Source: Caldibacillus thermoamylovorans (GTDB lineage: Bacteria > Bacillota > Bacilli > Bacillales > Caldibacillaceae). Taken from it: DNA of 36,178 nt. Positions 1 to 8,024 of the stretch are shown here, one piece after another. The stretch covers positions 1-36,178 of the forward strand of contig NZ_CCRF01000067.1 of assembly GCF_000751775.1 (NCBI RefSeq). Reading direction: 5' to 3'. Under the pieces are notes generated by a model. That model had not been told where the DNA came from, did no database searches, and was given only the letters and a program-made list of their open reading frames with translations. The stretch's first letter is position 1; the number at the start of each line of letters is the position of its first letter. Position numbers and translations under genes: made by a program.

Positions 1-96
1 CTCGGCGACTGCCGAGCTTTTGGCGAGAGCAGAGCCGTAGTTGCACTTATGCGTTAGGAAAGTAGAAATTGGAAAATTTATACTTTCCTATTAGCT
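1..96 (+). repeat. Dispersed repeat R1, copy A (internally deleted form)
   Basis: The copy begins with a hairpin CTCGGC-GACT-GCCGAG and ends with a long hairpin whose outer arms are TAGGAAAGTA and TACTTTCCTA and whose inner arms are AAATT and AATTT. It matches copy B (19413-19560, minus) almost base for base but lacks an internal block of about 50 bases. A third copy lies at 30272-30364 and a decayed one near 9955-10026. It touches the window edge, so its left end may be incomplete. No coding function is seen. Confidence 0.85.
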
Positions 97-185
97 AAGA
101 AAGGGGATTCCTACGAACAAAGTGCTTTAGTCTTTTAGCAGGTTATCCCAGTAAGTCCCTGAAGTTACTTAAGAAGTCTAGCTAT

Positions 186-827
186 TCATTGTTCAAAAAA
201 TTTTTTAACATCATCTATACTTTGGTATTTGAATATATTTTGGAGGAGGGTTTCCAGTGTCGCAAGATCTGCCTCCTTAATGTCTTCCTTTAGATCTTCC
301 GGCAAGGCACCAAATTTTTCTGTTAACAATTGTAGGGCGGTTTTTGCTAAAGCTTGGGATGCTCCTTCTTGTCTTCCTTTTTCCAAACCTTCCTGCATGT
401 CTTCCTCTCTCAAAATATCCGCCAATGTCATGGCTACTTCACTCCGTTCTGGAAATGTCGTCTCAATTTGCCGCACGATTTGTTCCATGTCCTTCTTTGT
501 TAAGTCTCGAACAGCATTAAATACATATCGCAACGTTATCTCAAAAAATTCAATTCCTTTTTGTTTATCCTCTATCTCGAGCAATGCGTGACTGGCCTCA
601 TAAAAAGACCGTAGAAATTCTTCAGTACTTTTTGTAACTACATCACGGAGTAGTTTCAACATAATTCGTAGTTGGGCATTTCCCTTTATTTCCTCATCCG
701 AATAATCAGAGAGGTCATACAATAGGTAGTGAAAGTTTGGCAAGTATTCTTTCACATTTTGTGGCATTTCCTCAAAGCCATTTAAAAACCCGCCTAAATG
801 AAGCGGTATTTTAATGAAAATTTTTTC
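186..827 (-). pseudogene. Rpn-family recombination-promoting nuclease, C-terminal remnant
   Basis: The reading frame encodes the C-terminal part of an Rpn (PD-(D/E)XK, Transposase_31-like) protein. Landmarks are a PLHLGGFLNGFEE stretch, then NVKEYLPNFHYLLYDLSDYSDEEIKG, split here as NVKEYLPNFHYL and LYDLSDYSDEEIKG, an acidic QEGLEKGRQEG region and a helical C-terminus. The in-frame family sequence continues about 19 codons upstream of the first ATG (765-767) until a TAA at 828-830, with no usable start. The N-terminal catalytic nuclease part, normally 100 or more residues, is therefore missing. Full-length relatives are about 300 residues. I read this as a decayed remnant of a mobile-type nuclease gene; the 193-codon ORF from the ATG might still be translated, but no good ribosome site is seen. 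Repeat R1 copy A lies just downstream. Confidence 0.75.
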
Positions 828-886
828 TTACTACCGTATTTTTTCATAACATAGATAAGCTATGCTTTTCAGAGATATTAATAGCT

Positions 887-1684
887 TTATAACTTAACTG
901 TATCAACTGTTATATTCGTTAATCCAAGCCATTGTTCAGCGATTGTTTTAAACATTGATTTTGAACCTGTTGTAAAAAATACATGATTTGGTTGCTCCTC
1001 AGGTGTATTAAGCATACCAATATGATCCAGAATTACACTTGCTTCTCTTGCTGTTTCTTCACCGGAACTAATAATTTTAATATCACCTTGAAAATAAGAT
1101 TCAATAACCGGCTGTAACAGCGGATAATGGGTACATCCTAGAATTAATGTATCAATATTTTTATCCTTTAAAGGACGAATAGATTCAGCCACAATTTTTT
1201 CTGCAAAAGCACCGGTCCATTCGCCGCTTTCTACAAGTGGGACGAGTTTGGGACAAGCCAGCCCGTGAACAGTAACATGTTTTCTGATTTTTTTCAACGC
1301 CTGTTCGTAAGCTTTACTTTTAATTGTCATTTCTGTTCCGATAACACCGATACGATTTTTTTGGGAAACTTTAATTGCTGCTCTCGCGCCTGGATTTATC
1401 ACACCTAATACCGGTATTGAAAGGCTGTCTCGAATTTCCTCCAATGCCACGGCAGTTGCTGTATTACAGGCTATAATTAACATTTTTATATGATATGTTT
1501 CTAAATAGCGGGTCATTTCCCACGTAAATTGACTAATTTCACTACTTGACCTAGGTCCATATGGACAACGCGCAGTATCACCTAAATAAATAATCGATTC
1601 ATTTGGCAACTGGCGCATCATTTCCTTTACTACAGTCAAACCGCCTACTCCCGAGTCTATGATGCCTATTGGATTTGCTGACAA
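887..1684 (-). CDS. racE: Glutamate racemase
   Basis: Interconverts L- and D-glutamate in the cytoplasm, supplying D-Glu for peptidoglycan. The 265-residue length is normal for the family. The N-terminal DSGVGG motif (residues 10-15) and the two catalytic cysteines, Cys73 in ACNTAT and Cys184 in GCTHYP, are present. The start is TTG, seven bases after the stop of the MarR-family gene, with a weak AAAGG inside the end of that gene. The two genes are therefore likely co-transcribed and perhaps translationally coupled. racE next to a MarR gene and gerE is the arrangement known around B. subtilis racE. Function is secure; the exact start is slightly less so. Confidence 0.95.
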   Translation of the reverse strand: MSANPIGIIDSGVGGLTVVKEMMRQLPNESIIYLGDTARCPYGPRSSSEISQFTWEMTRYLETYHIKMLIIACNTATAVALEEIRDSLSIPVLGVINPGARAAIKVSQKNRIGVIGTEMTIKSKAYEQALKKIRKHVTVHGLACPKLVPLVESGEWTGAFAEKIVAESIRPLKDKNIDTLILGCTHYPLLQPVIESYFQGDIKIISSGEETAREASVILDHIGMLNTPEEQPNHVFFTTGSKSMFKTIAEQWLGLTNITVDTVKL

Positions 1685-1691
1685 ATTAGCT

Positions 1692-2132
1692 TCAACCTTT
1701 CATATTTTTATGTAATTTCTTTAGATTCTCTTGTAAAAGAATAATTTCTTCATCATTAAAGTCCTGTAAAACTTCATTTAAATACAATTGTCGCTTTTTA
1801 ATGACTTCCTCAATTATTCGAACCCCTTCAGATAGCAAATGAATACGAACAACACGGCGATCTTTCTCACCTCTTATCCTTTTTACAAGATTGTTCCTTT
1901 CCATTCGATCAATTAAATCTGTAGTTGTGCTGAACGCTAAATACATTTTAGTCGAAAGTTCACCAATTGTCATATCGCCTTCTTCAAAGAGCCATTGTAA
2001 AGCGATAAATTGAGGGGGTGTTATTGAATAATTACTTAAAATTTCCCGGCCTTTTTGCTTTATTATACCGGAAATATAGCGCAAGTCTTTTTCAATAGAT
2101 GCTACAACCTTTTCTTCAATTGTTCTTTCCAC
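1692..2132 (-). CDS. ysmB: MarR-family transcriptional regulator (YsmB-like)
   Basis: A 146-residue winged-helix regulator. The DNA-binding core spans roughly residues 50-100 ([20 protein letters not shown], then the [11 protein letters not shown] and [12 protein letters not shown] wing), flanked by helices that form the usual dimer interface. The start is GTG, preceded by a run of six G bases. It lies directly upstream of racE and probably shares its transcript. The ligand and targets are unknown. An imperfect inverted repeat upstream (2177-2196) is a possible self-binding site. The MarR family assignment is firm; the ysmB name rests on similarity and position. Confidence 0.85.
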   Translation of the reverse strand: MERTIEEKVVASIEKDLRYISGIIKQKGREILSNYSITPPQFIALQWLFEEGDMTIGELSTKMYLAFSTTTDLIDRMERNNLVKRIRGEKDRRVVRIHLLSEGVRIIEEVIKKRQLYLNEVLQDFNDEEIILLQENLKKLHKNMKG

Positions 2133-2176
2133 ATGGTTCCCCCCATTGACACCTAAAATTTGTTAAGCTTCTCGAC

Positions 2177-2196
2177 GTTAAACAATCCTTGTTAAC
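2177..2196. promoter_or_regulatory. Possible MarR operator
   Basis: GTTAAACAATCCTTGTTAAC is an inverted repeat with one extra base in one arm. It lies about 45 bases upstream of the MarR gene start, where an autoregulatory operator would be expected. This is pattern and position only. Confidence 0.3.
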
Positions 2197-2274
2197 ATTC
2201 ACAGGATGTGCAAAAGATAAACTTTTATGAAAAATATTAGGACTTGCTGCTTACAGGTGTTTCCTTAAACTATT

Positions 2275-2387
2275 TATATCCCATCCCGTACGGACAATAT
2301 GAACCTACCTCAAGATTTTCAAGTTTACAAAGAGATAGGTTCAACTTTTCATCAGTAGGGATGTGGAAAACCCCTACAGTTTCACTT
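2275..2387 (-). repeat. Dispersed repeat R2, copy 1 (lacks the middle block)
   Basis: On the minus strand this reads GTGAAACTGTAGGGG, a short loop, CCCTACTGATG, then GTTGAACC and a second stem ACCTA...TAGGT. The GTAGGG/CCCTAC stem replaces the CAGCGGG/CCCGCTG stem of copy 4, so pairing is kept while the bases differ. It lacks the CAATCGG...CGGGCAGT block seen in copies 4 and 5. It sits in the 555-base gene-free stretch 2133-2687; the remaining 2388-2640 is AT-rich and I see no gene in it. Confidence 0.75.
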
Positions 2388-2643
2388 GATTTTTTTAAAA
2401 TACATCTAAAAGAACTATAGTTTATTTTCTAACTTTTACTGAAAAAATTCAACCATTTTTCAAGATAGAACCTCTTTTTAACAGTCTTTCCTTATGTATG
2501 GGAATGATTGATGTATTTTGCAAACGTAAGGCTATTCCTTTTGCAATGTAAATGTAATTAAAGTACACCAAAAGCCTTTAAGCGGAGGTTTTCTTTTTGA
2601 GTTGAAATTTTTGGGGAATTGCTTCCAGTTGATATGAGCGTAG

Positions 2644-2687
2644 AAAAAAAGTTTAAACCGGCCACCATTATGGATAGCCGGTATTGT
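2644..2687 (-). terminator. Rho-independent terminator of gerE
   Basis: The minus strand reads ACCGGC, a loop with an inner CCAT/ATGG stem, GCCGGT, then TTTAAAC and seven T bases. It begins right at the gerE stop codon. Confidence 0.75.
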
Positions 2688-2918
2688 TTAGAGCTTTAAC
2701 TCCCCCATCCGGAGAAGTTCGACGACAGCTTGCGAACGCCCCTTTACTCCAAGCTTTTGCATGGCATTTGAAATATGGTTTCGAACTGTCTTTTCACTAA
2801 TAAATAATTCTTGGGCAATTTCCTTTGTTGTTTTGTCTTGGACCAACAGCTCGAAAACTTCCCTTTCTCGTTTTGTCAATAACGGCTTATGAGTGAAATC
2901 ATTTTCCTTCAAATACAT
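2688..2918 (-). CDS. gerE: Spore germination/coat regulator GerE
   Basis: A 76-residue LuxR/FixJ-type DNA-binding protein made almost only of the helix-turn-helix domain. It contains [20 protein letters not shown] with the recognition part [20 protein letters not shown], closely resembling B. subtilis GerE (about 74 residues). GerE is the last regulator of the mother-cell sporulation line; it activates and represses late coat genes made under sigma-K. The ATG is preceded by AAGGAGGG at good spacing. A sigma-K-like promoter lies upstream (2976-3003) and a terminator follows, so the gene looks monocistronic. Confidence 0.95.
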   Translation of the reverse strand: MYLKENDFTHKPLLTKREREVFELLVQDKTTKEIAQELFISEKTVRNHISNAMQKLGVKGRSQAVVELLRMGELKL

Positions 2919-2975
2919 GAACCCTCCTTGCCTTCGCCAGCTAGAAAACGCGGGGATGGGTATGAATCGTCACCA

Positions 2976-3003
2976 TATCATATGTGCAGGCAAGGATTGG
3001 AGT
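2976..3003 (-). promoter_or_regulatory. Sigma-K-type promoter of gerE
   Basis: On the minus strand an AC (-35) is followed after 17 bases by CATATGATA, which fits the CATANNNTA -10 box of sigma-K. It lies about 60 bases upstream of the gerE ATG. gerE is known to be transcribed by sigma-K in B. subtilis. Confidence 0.6.
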
Positions 3004-3063
3004 GACACCTTTCTCATGAACAATTGAGAAATAGGCGGTCAAATTTGTTACTTAAAGGTCAAG

Positions 3064-3534
3064 TCATATTCTAGCAACGTTTTTCATTTGTCTTTCCAGA
3101 GTATTCATTTCGTGTTCGGTCCATTTTTCACCTTTTCCGGTTAATTTATTTAATTTAACCAAGGTTCCTCTTCCCGTGAAACAGATTGAATCATTTAATT
3201 TTTTTCCCATATAATGCAGATCAACGGAACTTTGTCCGATTTTATGAATTTTAATATACACCTTAATTTCTTCATCAAAAAATACTTGTTGGATATAATC
3301 ACATTGTAAATCTGCCACGACCGGGATAACATGACTGTCGATTTGGTTCCATTCTTCCATGAAACCAAGCGATTTTAGTAATTCGATTCGAACCTGTTCA
3401 AAATAAATAAACGGGACGGTATTGTTTAAATGGCCGAACATATCGGTCTCACTAAAGCGAACTTTAATAGGTATAAAAAATTCAAAATCGCTTTGCCAAG
3501 TTTGAAAGTCCTCAATATAATTTATTTTTTTCAC
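3064..3534 (-). CDS. ysmA: 4HBT-fold acyl-CoA thioesterase (YsmA-like)
   Basis: A hot-dog-fold thioesterase of about 156 residues. The active-site signature is near residues 28-38: RFSETDMFGHLNN, with the catalytic Asp before GHxNN, as in 4-hydroxybenzoyl-CoA thioesterases and YbgC/FcbC-like proteins. I chose the GTG start that follows GGAGG by eight bases, not the frame opening at 3570, which would add 12 unsupported residues and run into the operator. A near-perfect FadR box lies at 3560-3577, so the gene is probably repressed by FadR and induced by long-chain acyl-CoA. The substrate is not predictable from sequence. The name rests on position beside gerE and the fold. Confidence 0.8.
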   Translation of the reverse strand: MKKINYIEDFQTWQSDFEFFIPIKVRFSETDMFGHLNNTVPFIYFEQVRIELLKSLGFMEEWNQIDSHVIPVVADLQCDYIQQVFFDEEIKVYIKIHKIGQSSVDLHYMGKKLNDSICFTGRGTLVKLNKLTGKGEKWTEHEMNTLERQMKNVARI

Positions 3535-3559
3535 ACGGTAAACCTCCACAAGTACAAAA

Positions 3560-3577
3560 TGAATGAACAATCATTCG
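3560..3577. promoter_or_regulatory. FadR operator upstream of the thioesterase gene
   Basis: TGAATGAACAATCATTCG matches the Bacillus FadR box TGAATGANTANTCATTCA, and it resembles the site in front of fadR in this window (14290-14307). It is 26 bases upstream of the chosen start, placed to block transcription. Confidence 0.75.
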
Positions 3578-3591
3578 TTTTCTGCTTTTAA

Positions 3592-3620
3592 AAAAAGGTT
3601 GACTTGTTTATAGTCAACCA
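3592..3620 (-). terminator. Rho-independent terminator of sdhCAB
   Basis: The minus strand reads GGTTGACT, a seven-base loop, AGTCAACC, then TTTTTTT. It lies between sdhB and the thioesterase gene and is the first clear terminator after sdhB. Confidence 0.8.
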
Positions 3621-3659
3621 ACCATATTTATTCCAATAATGGGCACGATCAAATCATGT

Positions 3660-3752
3660 TTTTATTTATGTGATAAACCTACGCAGATCTTCGCATACTT
3701 GAAGAACCGCACTCACTTTCATCCCACCCTTAAAAGAGTGGTCTTTCTCGTT
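3660..3752 (-). other. Structured non-coding stretch downstream of sdhB, possible IS200/IS605 end remnant
   Basis: On the minus strand there are two hairpins in a row: CCACTC-TTTTAA-GGGTGG (3724-3741) and TCTTC-AAGTATGC-GAAGA, followed by GGTTTATCAC. No gene is present in 3621-3793. The pattern recalls the structured right end of IS200/IS605 elements, where TnpB guide RNA is encoded, but no tnpB or tnpA sequence is here. This is memory-based and uncertain. Confidence 0.3.
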
Positions 3753-3793
3753 CGGAAAATCTGTAATTATATCTAATATATAAACAGCAATTT

Positions 3794-4561
3794 TTAATAA
3801 GAATAATCACTGCCAAAGAAATTCCGGAACATCTGTACAGTCGCTTCTCTGTTCAATGCAGCAATTGATGTTGTCAACGGAATTCCTTTCGGGCAGGCTT
3901 GAACACAGTTTTGCGAGTTACCGCAGCTGGCAAGGCCACCATCACCCATAATTGCAGCAAGACGTTCCGCTTTATTCATTGCACCGGTTGGATGCGCATT
4001 AAATAAGCGAACTTGTGATAATGGGGCAGGCCCCATAAAGTTTGATTTGTCATTTACATTTGGACATGCTTCCAAACAAACTCCACATGTCATACATTTC
4101 GACAGTTCATATGCCCATTGACGTTTCGTTTCAGGCATTCTCGGTCCCGGTCCCAAATCATATGTACCGTCGATTGGAATCCAAGCTTTCACTTTTTTCA
4201 ACGCATCAAACATCCGGCTTCTGTCAACCATTAAGTCACGGATGACCGGGAATGTACGCATCGGTTCAAGACGAATGGGCTCTTCCAACTGATCAACCAT
4301 TGCCGAACAAGATTGTCTTGGTTTCCCGTTGATCACCATTGAACAAGCTCCGCAAACTTCTTCCAAGCAATTCATTTCCCATGTGACCGGTGTTGTTTTT
4401 TTTCCATCTTTTGTAACAGGATTCCGTTGAATTTCCATCAATGCGGCGATTACATTCATATTCGGGCGATATGGAATTTCAAATGTCTCCTCATAAGGGG
4501 CAGAATCCGGTGTATCTTGTCTTTGGATTATAAAAGTCACTGTTTTTTGTTGTTCAGCCAT
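3794..4561 (-). CDS. sdhB: Succinate dehydrogenase iron-sulfur subunit
   Basis: Carries electrons from the flavin in SdhA to menaquinone in the membrane. The 255-residue protein has an N-terminal 2Fe-2S ferredoxin domain (Cys65, Cys70, Cys73, Cys85) and a C-terminal domain with the CMTCGVCLEACP cluster (Cys156, 159, 162, 166) plus Cys213, Cys219 and Cys223 for the 4Fe-4S and 3Fe-4S centres. It is the last gene of sdhCAB, 21 bases after sdhA, with an AGGGGAGG-like ribosome site. A terminator follows at 3592-3620. Confidence 0.97.
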   Translation of the reverse strand: MAEQQKTVTFIIQRQDTPDSAPYEETFEIPYRPNMNVIAALMEIQRNPVTKDGKKTTPVTWEMNCLEEVCGACSMVINGKPRQSCSAMVDQLEEPIRLEPMRTFPVIRDLMVDRSRMFDALKKVKAWIPIDGTYDLGPGPRMPETKRQWAYELSKCMTCGVCLEACPNVNDKSNFMGPAPLSQVRLFNAHPTGAMNKAERLAAIMGDGGLASCGNSQNCVQACPKGIPLTTSIAALNREATVQMFRNFFGSDYSY

Positions 4562-4582
4562 TGAAAAATTCCTCCCCTTTAA

Positions 4583-6334
4583 TTAATGTTTTCTCGTATA
4601 ATCACGTTTACGCGGCGGAATTAACGAAACATCGACATCTTCATAAAAGAATTCAGGTGCTTGATTCGGCCCGACAAATTTTGCCATGGTTGTTTTTAAC
4701 CATTCTTCATCATTCCGTTCAGGGAAATCCGGTTTATAATGGGCACCGCGAGATTCATTACGATTATAAGCACCGAGTGTAATCACACGTGCAAGTTGTA
4801 ACATATTATATAATTGTCTCGTAAATGATGCCCCTTGGTTACTCCATTTTGACGTATCATTAATATTGATATTTTTATAGCGCTCCAGCAATTCTTGAAT
4901 TTTTTCATCTGTTTTTAATAGACGATCATTATAGCGGACAACTGTTACATTATCGGTCATCCACTCGCCAAGTTCTCTATGAAGTACATAAGCATTTTCC
5001 GTTCCATCTAAATTCATGATATCAGCCCATTTTTGCTCTTCTTGTTTCTGATAGCGTTCATAAAGACTGGAAGGAATAGAGTCAGAACTTTTTTCAAGAC
5101 CTTCAATATATTTAACTGCATTTGGTCCGGCTACCATTCCACCATAAATAGCAGATAATAATGAGTTCGCACCTAAACGGTTAGCACCGTGTTGTGAATA
5201 ATCACACTCACCTGCCGCAAATAAACCTTTAATATTTGTCATTTGATCATAATCAACCCATACACCACCCATGGAATAATGGACAGCCGGGAAGATTTTC
5301 ATCGGAACTTTATGTGGATCATCACCGGTGAATTTTTCGTAAATCTCAATTATACCGCCCAGTTTTACATCCAGCTCATGTGGATCTTTATGGGACAAAT
5401 CGAGATAAACCATGTTTTCTCCGTTAATTCCTAGTTTCATGTCAACGCAAACGTGGAAAATTTCACGAGTTGCTATGTCACGAGGTACTAAGTTTCCATA
5501 TAATGGATATTTTTCTTCCAAGAAATACCAAGGTTTTCCATCCTTATAGGTCCAAATTCTACCACCTTCACCACGTGCAGATTCACTCATCAATCGGAGT
5601 TTATCATCCCCCGGAATGGCGGTCGGGTGAATTTGAATGAATTCTCCGTTTGCATAATAGACACCTTGTTGGTAAAGAATAGCATGGGCAGATCCTGTAT
5701 TAATAATTGAGTTCGTTGACTTTCCAAAAATCATACCAAGTCCGCCAGTCGCCATAATAACTGCATCAGCCGCAAACGTTTTGATTTCCATTGTTCGTAA
5801 ATCTTGGGCAACAACCCCGCGACAAACTTGGTCGTCATCCAAAACGACTCCTAAAAATTCCCAATACTCATATTTCGTTACAAGTCCGGCTACTTCATGG
5901 CGACGAACTTGTTCATCTAATGCATATAAAAGCTGTTGACCGGTAGTTGCCCCGGCAAACGCAGTACGATGGTAAAGTGTCCCGCCAAATCGTCTAAAGT
6001 CAAGAAGTCCTTCAGATGTACGATTAAACATTACACCCATTCGGTCAAATAAGTGAATAATTCCTGGTGCCGCCTCACACATTGCTTTAACAGGCGGTTG
6101 ATTTGCTAAAAAGTCGCCGCCGTAAACCGTATCATCAAAATGTTGCCAAGGTGAGTCCCCTTCACCCTTTGTATTAACCGCACCATTAATCCCGCCTTGT
6201 GCACATACAGAGTGAGAACGTTTAACCGGAACAAGTGAAAACAATTCAACAGGAACTCCTGCTTCAGCTATTTTAACAGTTGCCATCAGACCGGCTAAAC
6301 CGCCGCCGACAACAATGATTTTTCCTTTACTCAT
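4583..6334 (-). CDS. sdhA: Succinate dehydrogenase flavoprotein subunit
   Basis: Oxidises succinate to fumarate in the TCA cycle as the catalytic subunit of complex II. It has an N-terminal FAD dinucleotide fold (VVGGGLAGL, residues 8-16) and the covalent-flavin region HSVCAQGGINGA with His41. Downstream are the substrate and capping-domain blocks, including HPTAIP and SARGEGGRIW, and the GANRLGANSLLSAIYGG signature. I start at the ATG preceded by AAGGAG at 11 bases, giving 583 residues; an upstream GTG overlaps that ribosome site. The order sdhC-sdhA-sdhB is that of Bacilli. Confidence 0.97.
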   Translation of the reverse strand: MSKGKIIVVGGGLAGLMATVKIAEAGVPVELFSLVPVKRSHSVCAQGGINGAVNTKGEGDSPWQHFDDTVYGGDFLANQPPVKAMCEAAPGIIHLFDRMGVMFNRTSEGLLDFRRFGGTLYHRTAFAGATTGQQLLYALDEQVRRHEVAGLVTKYEYWEFLGVVLDDDQVCRGVVAQDLRTMEIKTFAADAVIMATGGLGMIFGKSTNSIINTGSAHAILYQQGVYYANGEFIQIHPTAIPGDDKLRLMSESARGEGGRIWTYKDGKPWYFLEEKYPLYGNLVPRDIATREIFHVCVDMKLGINGENMVYLDLSHKDPHELDVKLGGIIEIYEKFTGDDPHKVPMKIFPAVHYSMGGVWVDYDQMTNIKGLFAAGECDYSQHGANRLGANSLLSAIYGGMVAGPNAVKYIEGLEKSSDSIPSSLYERYQKQEEQKWADIMNLDGTENAYVLHRELGEWMTDNVTVVRYNDRLLKTDEKIQELLERYKNININDTSKWSNQGASFTRQLYNMLQLARVITLGAYNRNESRGAHYKPDFPERNDEEWLKTTMAKFVGPNQAPEFFYEDVDVSLIPPRKRDYTRKH

Positions 6335-6436
6335 TTTGTGGCTCACTCCTTCAATTCATTGGTAAAAATTTATCGTAAAAAAGATTAAGATAAAATAACC
6401 CATATCAATAATGTATTTTGAAAATGGTTCTTGATA

Positions 6437-7048
6437 TTATGTGAATGCAAGTATAGCTCGAATACCTACATAAGATAATGCCAGAAAGATTGCCATGGTT
6501 ACATATGTATTAATTTGTTGTGACCGTGGCGAAACCGTAATCCCCCAACTCACACAGAATGACCACAATCCGTTTGCTAAATGGAAAGTAGCCGAAACTA
6601 TCCCTATAATATAGAAAATTAGCATTAGCGGATTATCAACTATATTTGCCATCATGTCGAAATTAACTTCAGTTCCAAAAAATGCTTTTGCCAACCGTGT
6701 CTCCCACACATGCCATGCAATAAAGATAATTAAGAAAATGCCTGTGAATCTTTGCAACACAAACATCCAGTTCCGGAATTTTCCGAATCTGCCTACATTA
6801 GGTTTTGCCGTAAATGCAATATAAACCCCGTAAATTGCATGAAATACAATAGGAATATAAATGAAAGCAAATTCAAGAAATAGTAAGAATGGAAGATTTT
6901 CCATGAACCCGGCAGCTTTGTTGAATGCCTCCGGTCCCTTCGTAGCATTGTAGTTAAGCATTAAATGCATGATTAAAAACAGGCCAACCGGTATAACCCC
7001 TAACAATGAGTGTAATCTCCGGTGGAAAAACTCTCGGTTACCAGCCAT
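6437..7048 (-). CDS. sdhC: Succinate dehydrogenase cytochrome b558 subunit
   Basis: The membrane anchor of complex II, binding two haem b groups and menaquinone. The 203-residue protein has five hydrophobic segments. The four haem-ligand histidines known in B. subtilis SdhC are recognisable here as His28, His70, His113 and His156. It is the first gene of the operon, about 100 bases before sdhA, with a sigma-A-type promoter at 7122-7150. Confidence 0.96.
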   Translation of the reverse strand: MAGNREFFHRRLHSLLGVIPVGLFLIMHLMLNYNATKGPEAFNKAAGFMENLPFLLFLEFAFIYIPIVFHAIYGVYIAFTAKPNVGRFGKFRNWMFVLQRFTGIFLIIFIAWHVWETRLAKAFFGTEVNFDMMANIVDNPLMLIFYIIGIVSATFHLANGLWSFCVSWGITVSPRSQQINTYVTMAIFLALSYVGIRAILAFT

Positions 7049-7121
7049 CTTTACATGTACCCCCCTTAAGATTATCCTTCACTATGAATTTAGAAAACTA
7101 TGGCAAATATATGACATGTTC

Positions 7122-7150
7122 ATTGTAAACTTTTTTTTAGGGAGCGTCAA
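7122..7150 (-). promoter_or_regulatory. Sigma-A promoter of sdhCAB
   Basis: The minus strand has TTGACG-N17-TACAAT, about 75 bases upstream of the sdhC start. It lies in the 301-base divergent spacer 7049-7349 shared with yslB; the rest of that spacer is very AT-rich and shows no gene. Confidence 0.7.
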
Positions 7151-7316
7151 GAAAACGGATACAGATAAATAATATTTCTAAAGTGTTTTTATTAATGTTT
7201 AAATCTTCGGAATAGTGATTTATAAATATTTTCCATTTCTACCACTTATTTCAATTAATATATTAAAATAATTTTTATCCAACAAAAAAAGTTAAATAAA
7301 TCATTGCGATTTTGTA

Positions 7317-7322
7317 TATAAT
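7317..7322 (+). promoter_or_regulatory. Possible -10 box of yslB
   Basis: A perfect TATAAT 27 bases upstream of the yslB start. No good -35 is present at 17 bases, so this is only half a promoter. Confidence 0.4.
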
Positions 7323-7349
7323 AGATTTAAAGAAAAGGGGGATTCTTGA

Positions 7350-7787
7350 TTGAGCAAAAAAAGTACAAAAGAAATAAATATTAGTGAATTATCCGTACCT
7401 GCTTTCGGATATGAGTTGATTCGCGAAGAATTGTTGGAAGAATTATTAGGGAATGAGGCACCAAATATTTTGTATTGGGCCGGAAAACGTTTAGCTAGAA
7501 AATATCCTCTTTTTTCCATAAATGAAATTATTGAATTCTTTATCAATGCAGGTTGGGGAACATTAACAGTAACCGATGAAAAGAAAGATGAAATGGAATT
7601 CACGTTATCAAGTGAATTAATCAGAAATCGGCTATTGACGAAAACAAACCCAACCTTCCAATTAGAAGCAGGGTTTTTAGCTGAACAAATTCAACAAATG
7701 AAAAAAGTTTATGCGGAAAGCTATGAGCATTCAAAAAAACGGGATGGGACGGTCGTTTTTACCGTTAAGTGGGATCCGATGCTTTAG
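7350..7787 (+). CDS. yslB: DUF2507 family protein YslB
   Basis: A 145-residue protein of the YslB/DUF2507 family, found in Bacilli near the sdh operon. Typical parts are the N-terminal VPAFGYELIREELLEELLG, the ILYWAGKRLARK motif and a C-terminal FLAEQIQQ stretch. Its fold class (V4R-like) is associated with small-molecule or protein binding, but no biochemical function is established that I know of. The start is TTG behind AAGGGGGA. It is transcribed divergently from sdhCAB. Confidence 0.85.
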   Translation: MSKKSTKEINISELSVPAFGYELIREELLEELLGNEAPNILYWAGKRLARKYPLFSINEIIEFFINAGWGTLTVTDEKKDEMEFTLSSELIRNRLLTKTNPTFQLEAGFLAEQIQQMKKVYAESYEHSKKRDGTVVFTVKWDPML

Positions 7788-7906
7788 CATTTTTAGGGGC
7801 TGTTAAAATTTTTGCCCTTAATGGACTCGTTCATTCATGTTATTAGGATTTAACAATAAAAACTACTTTATCGGACACGAAATCCCTTTAAATTTTTCAA
7901 CCCTTT

Positions 7907-7979
7907 TGTCCCATAGGACTCGATATGGACAAGCCTATGGGACAGTTCTGCTGATTTTTCCGCTTGACTTGTCCCATAA
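7907..7979. repeat. Repeat R3, short copy beside uvrC
   Basis: TGTCCCATAG (7907-7916) and CTATGGGACA (7935-7944) form a hairpin with a 10-bp stem; a further TGTCCCATAA follows at 7970-7979. The same units build the array at 28969-29270. It lies between the convergent yslB and uvrC and might help end transcription, but it has no T tract. Confidence 0.75.
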
Positions 7980-8024
7980 ACCTGTTACTAATCTCGCCTC
8001 TTAAATTTTATTTGTTATAAGCCT

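Noticed and set aside
229-591. A 120-codon plus-strand frame
   Set aside because: It is antisense to the Rpn remnant, which has recognisable family sequence.
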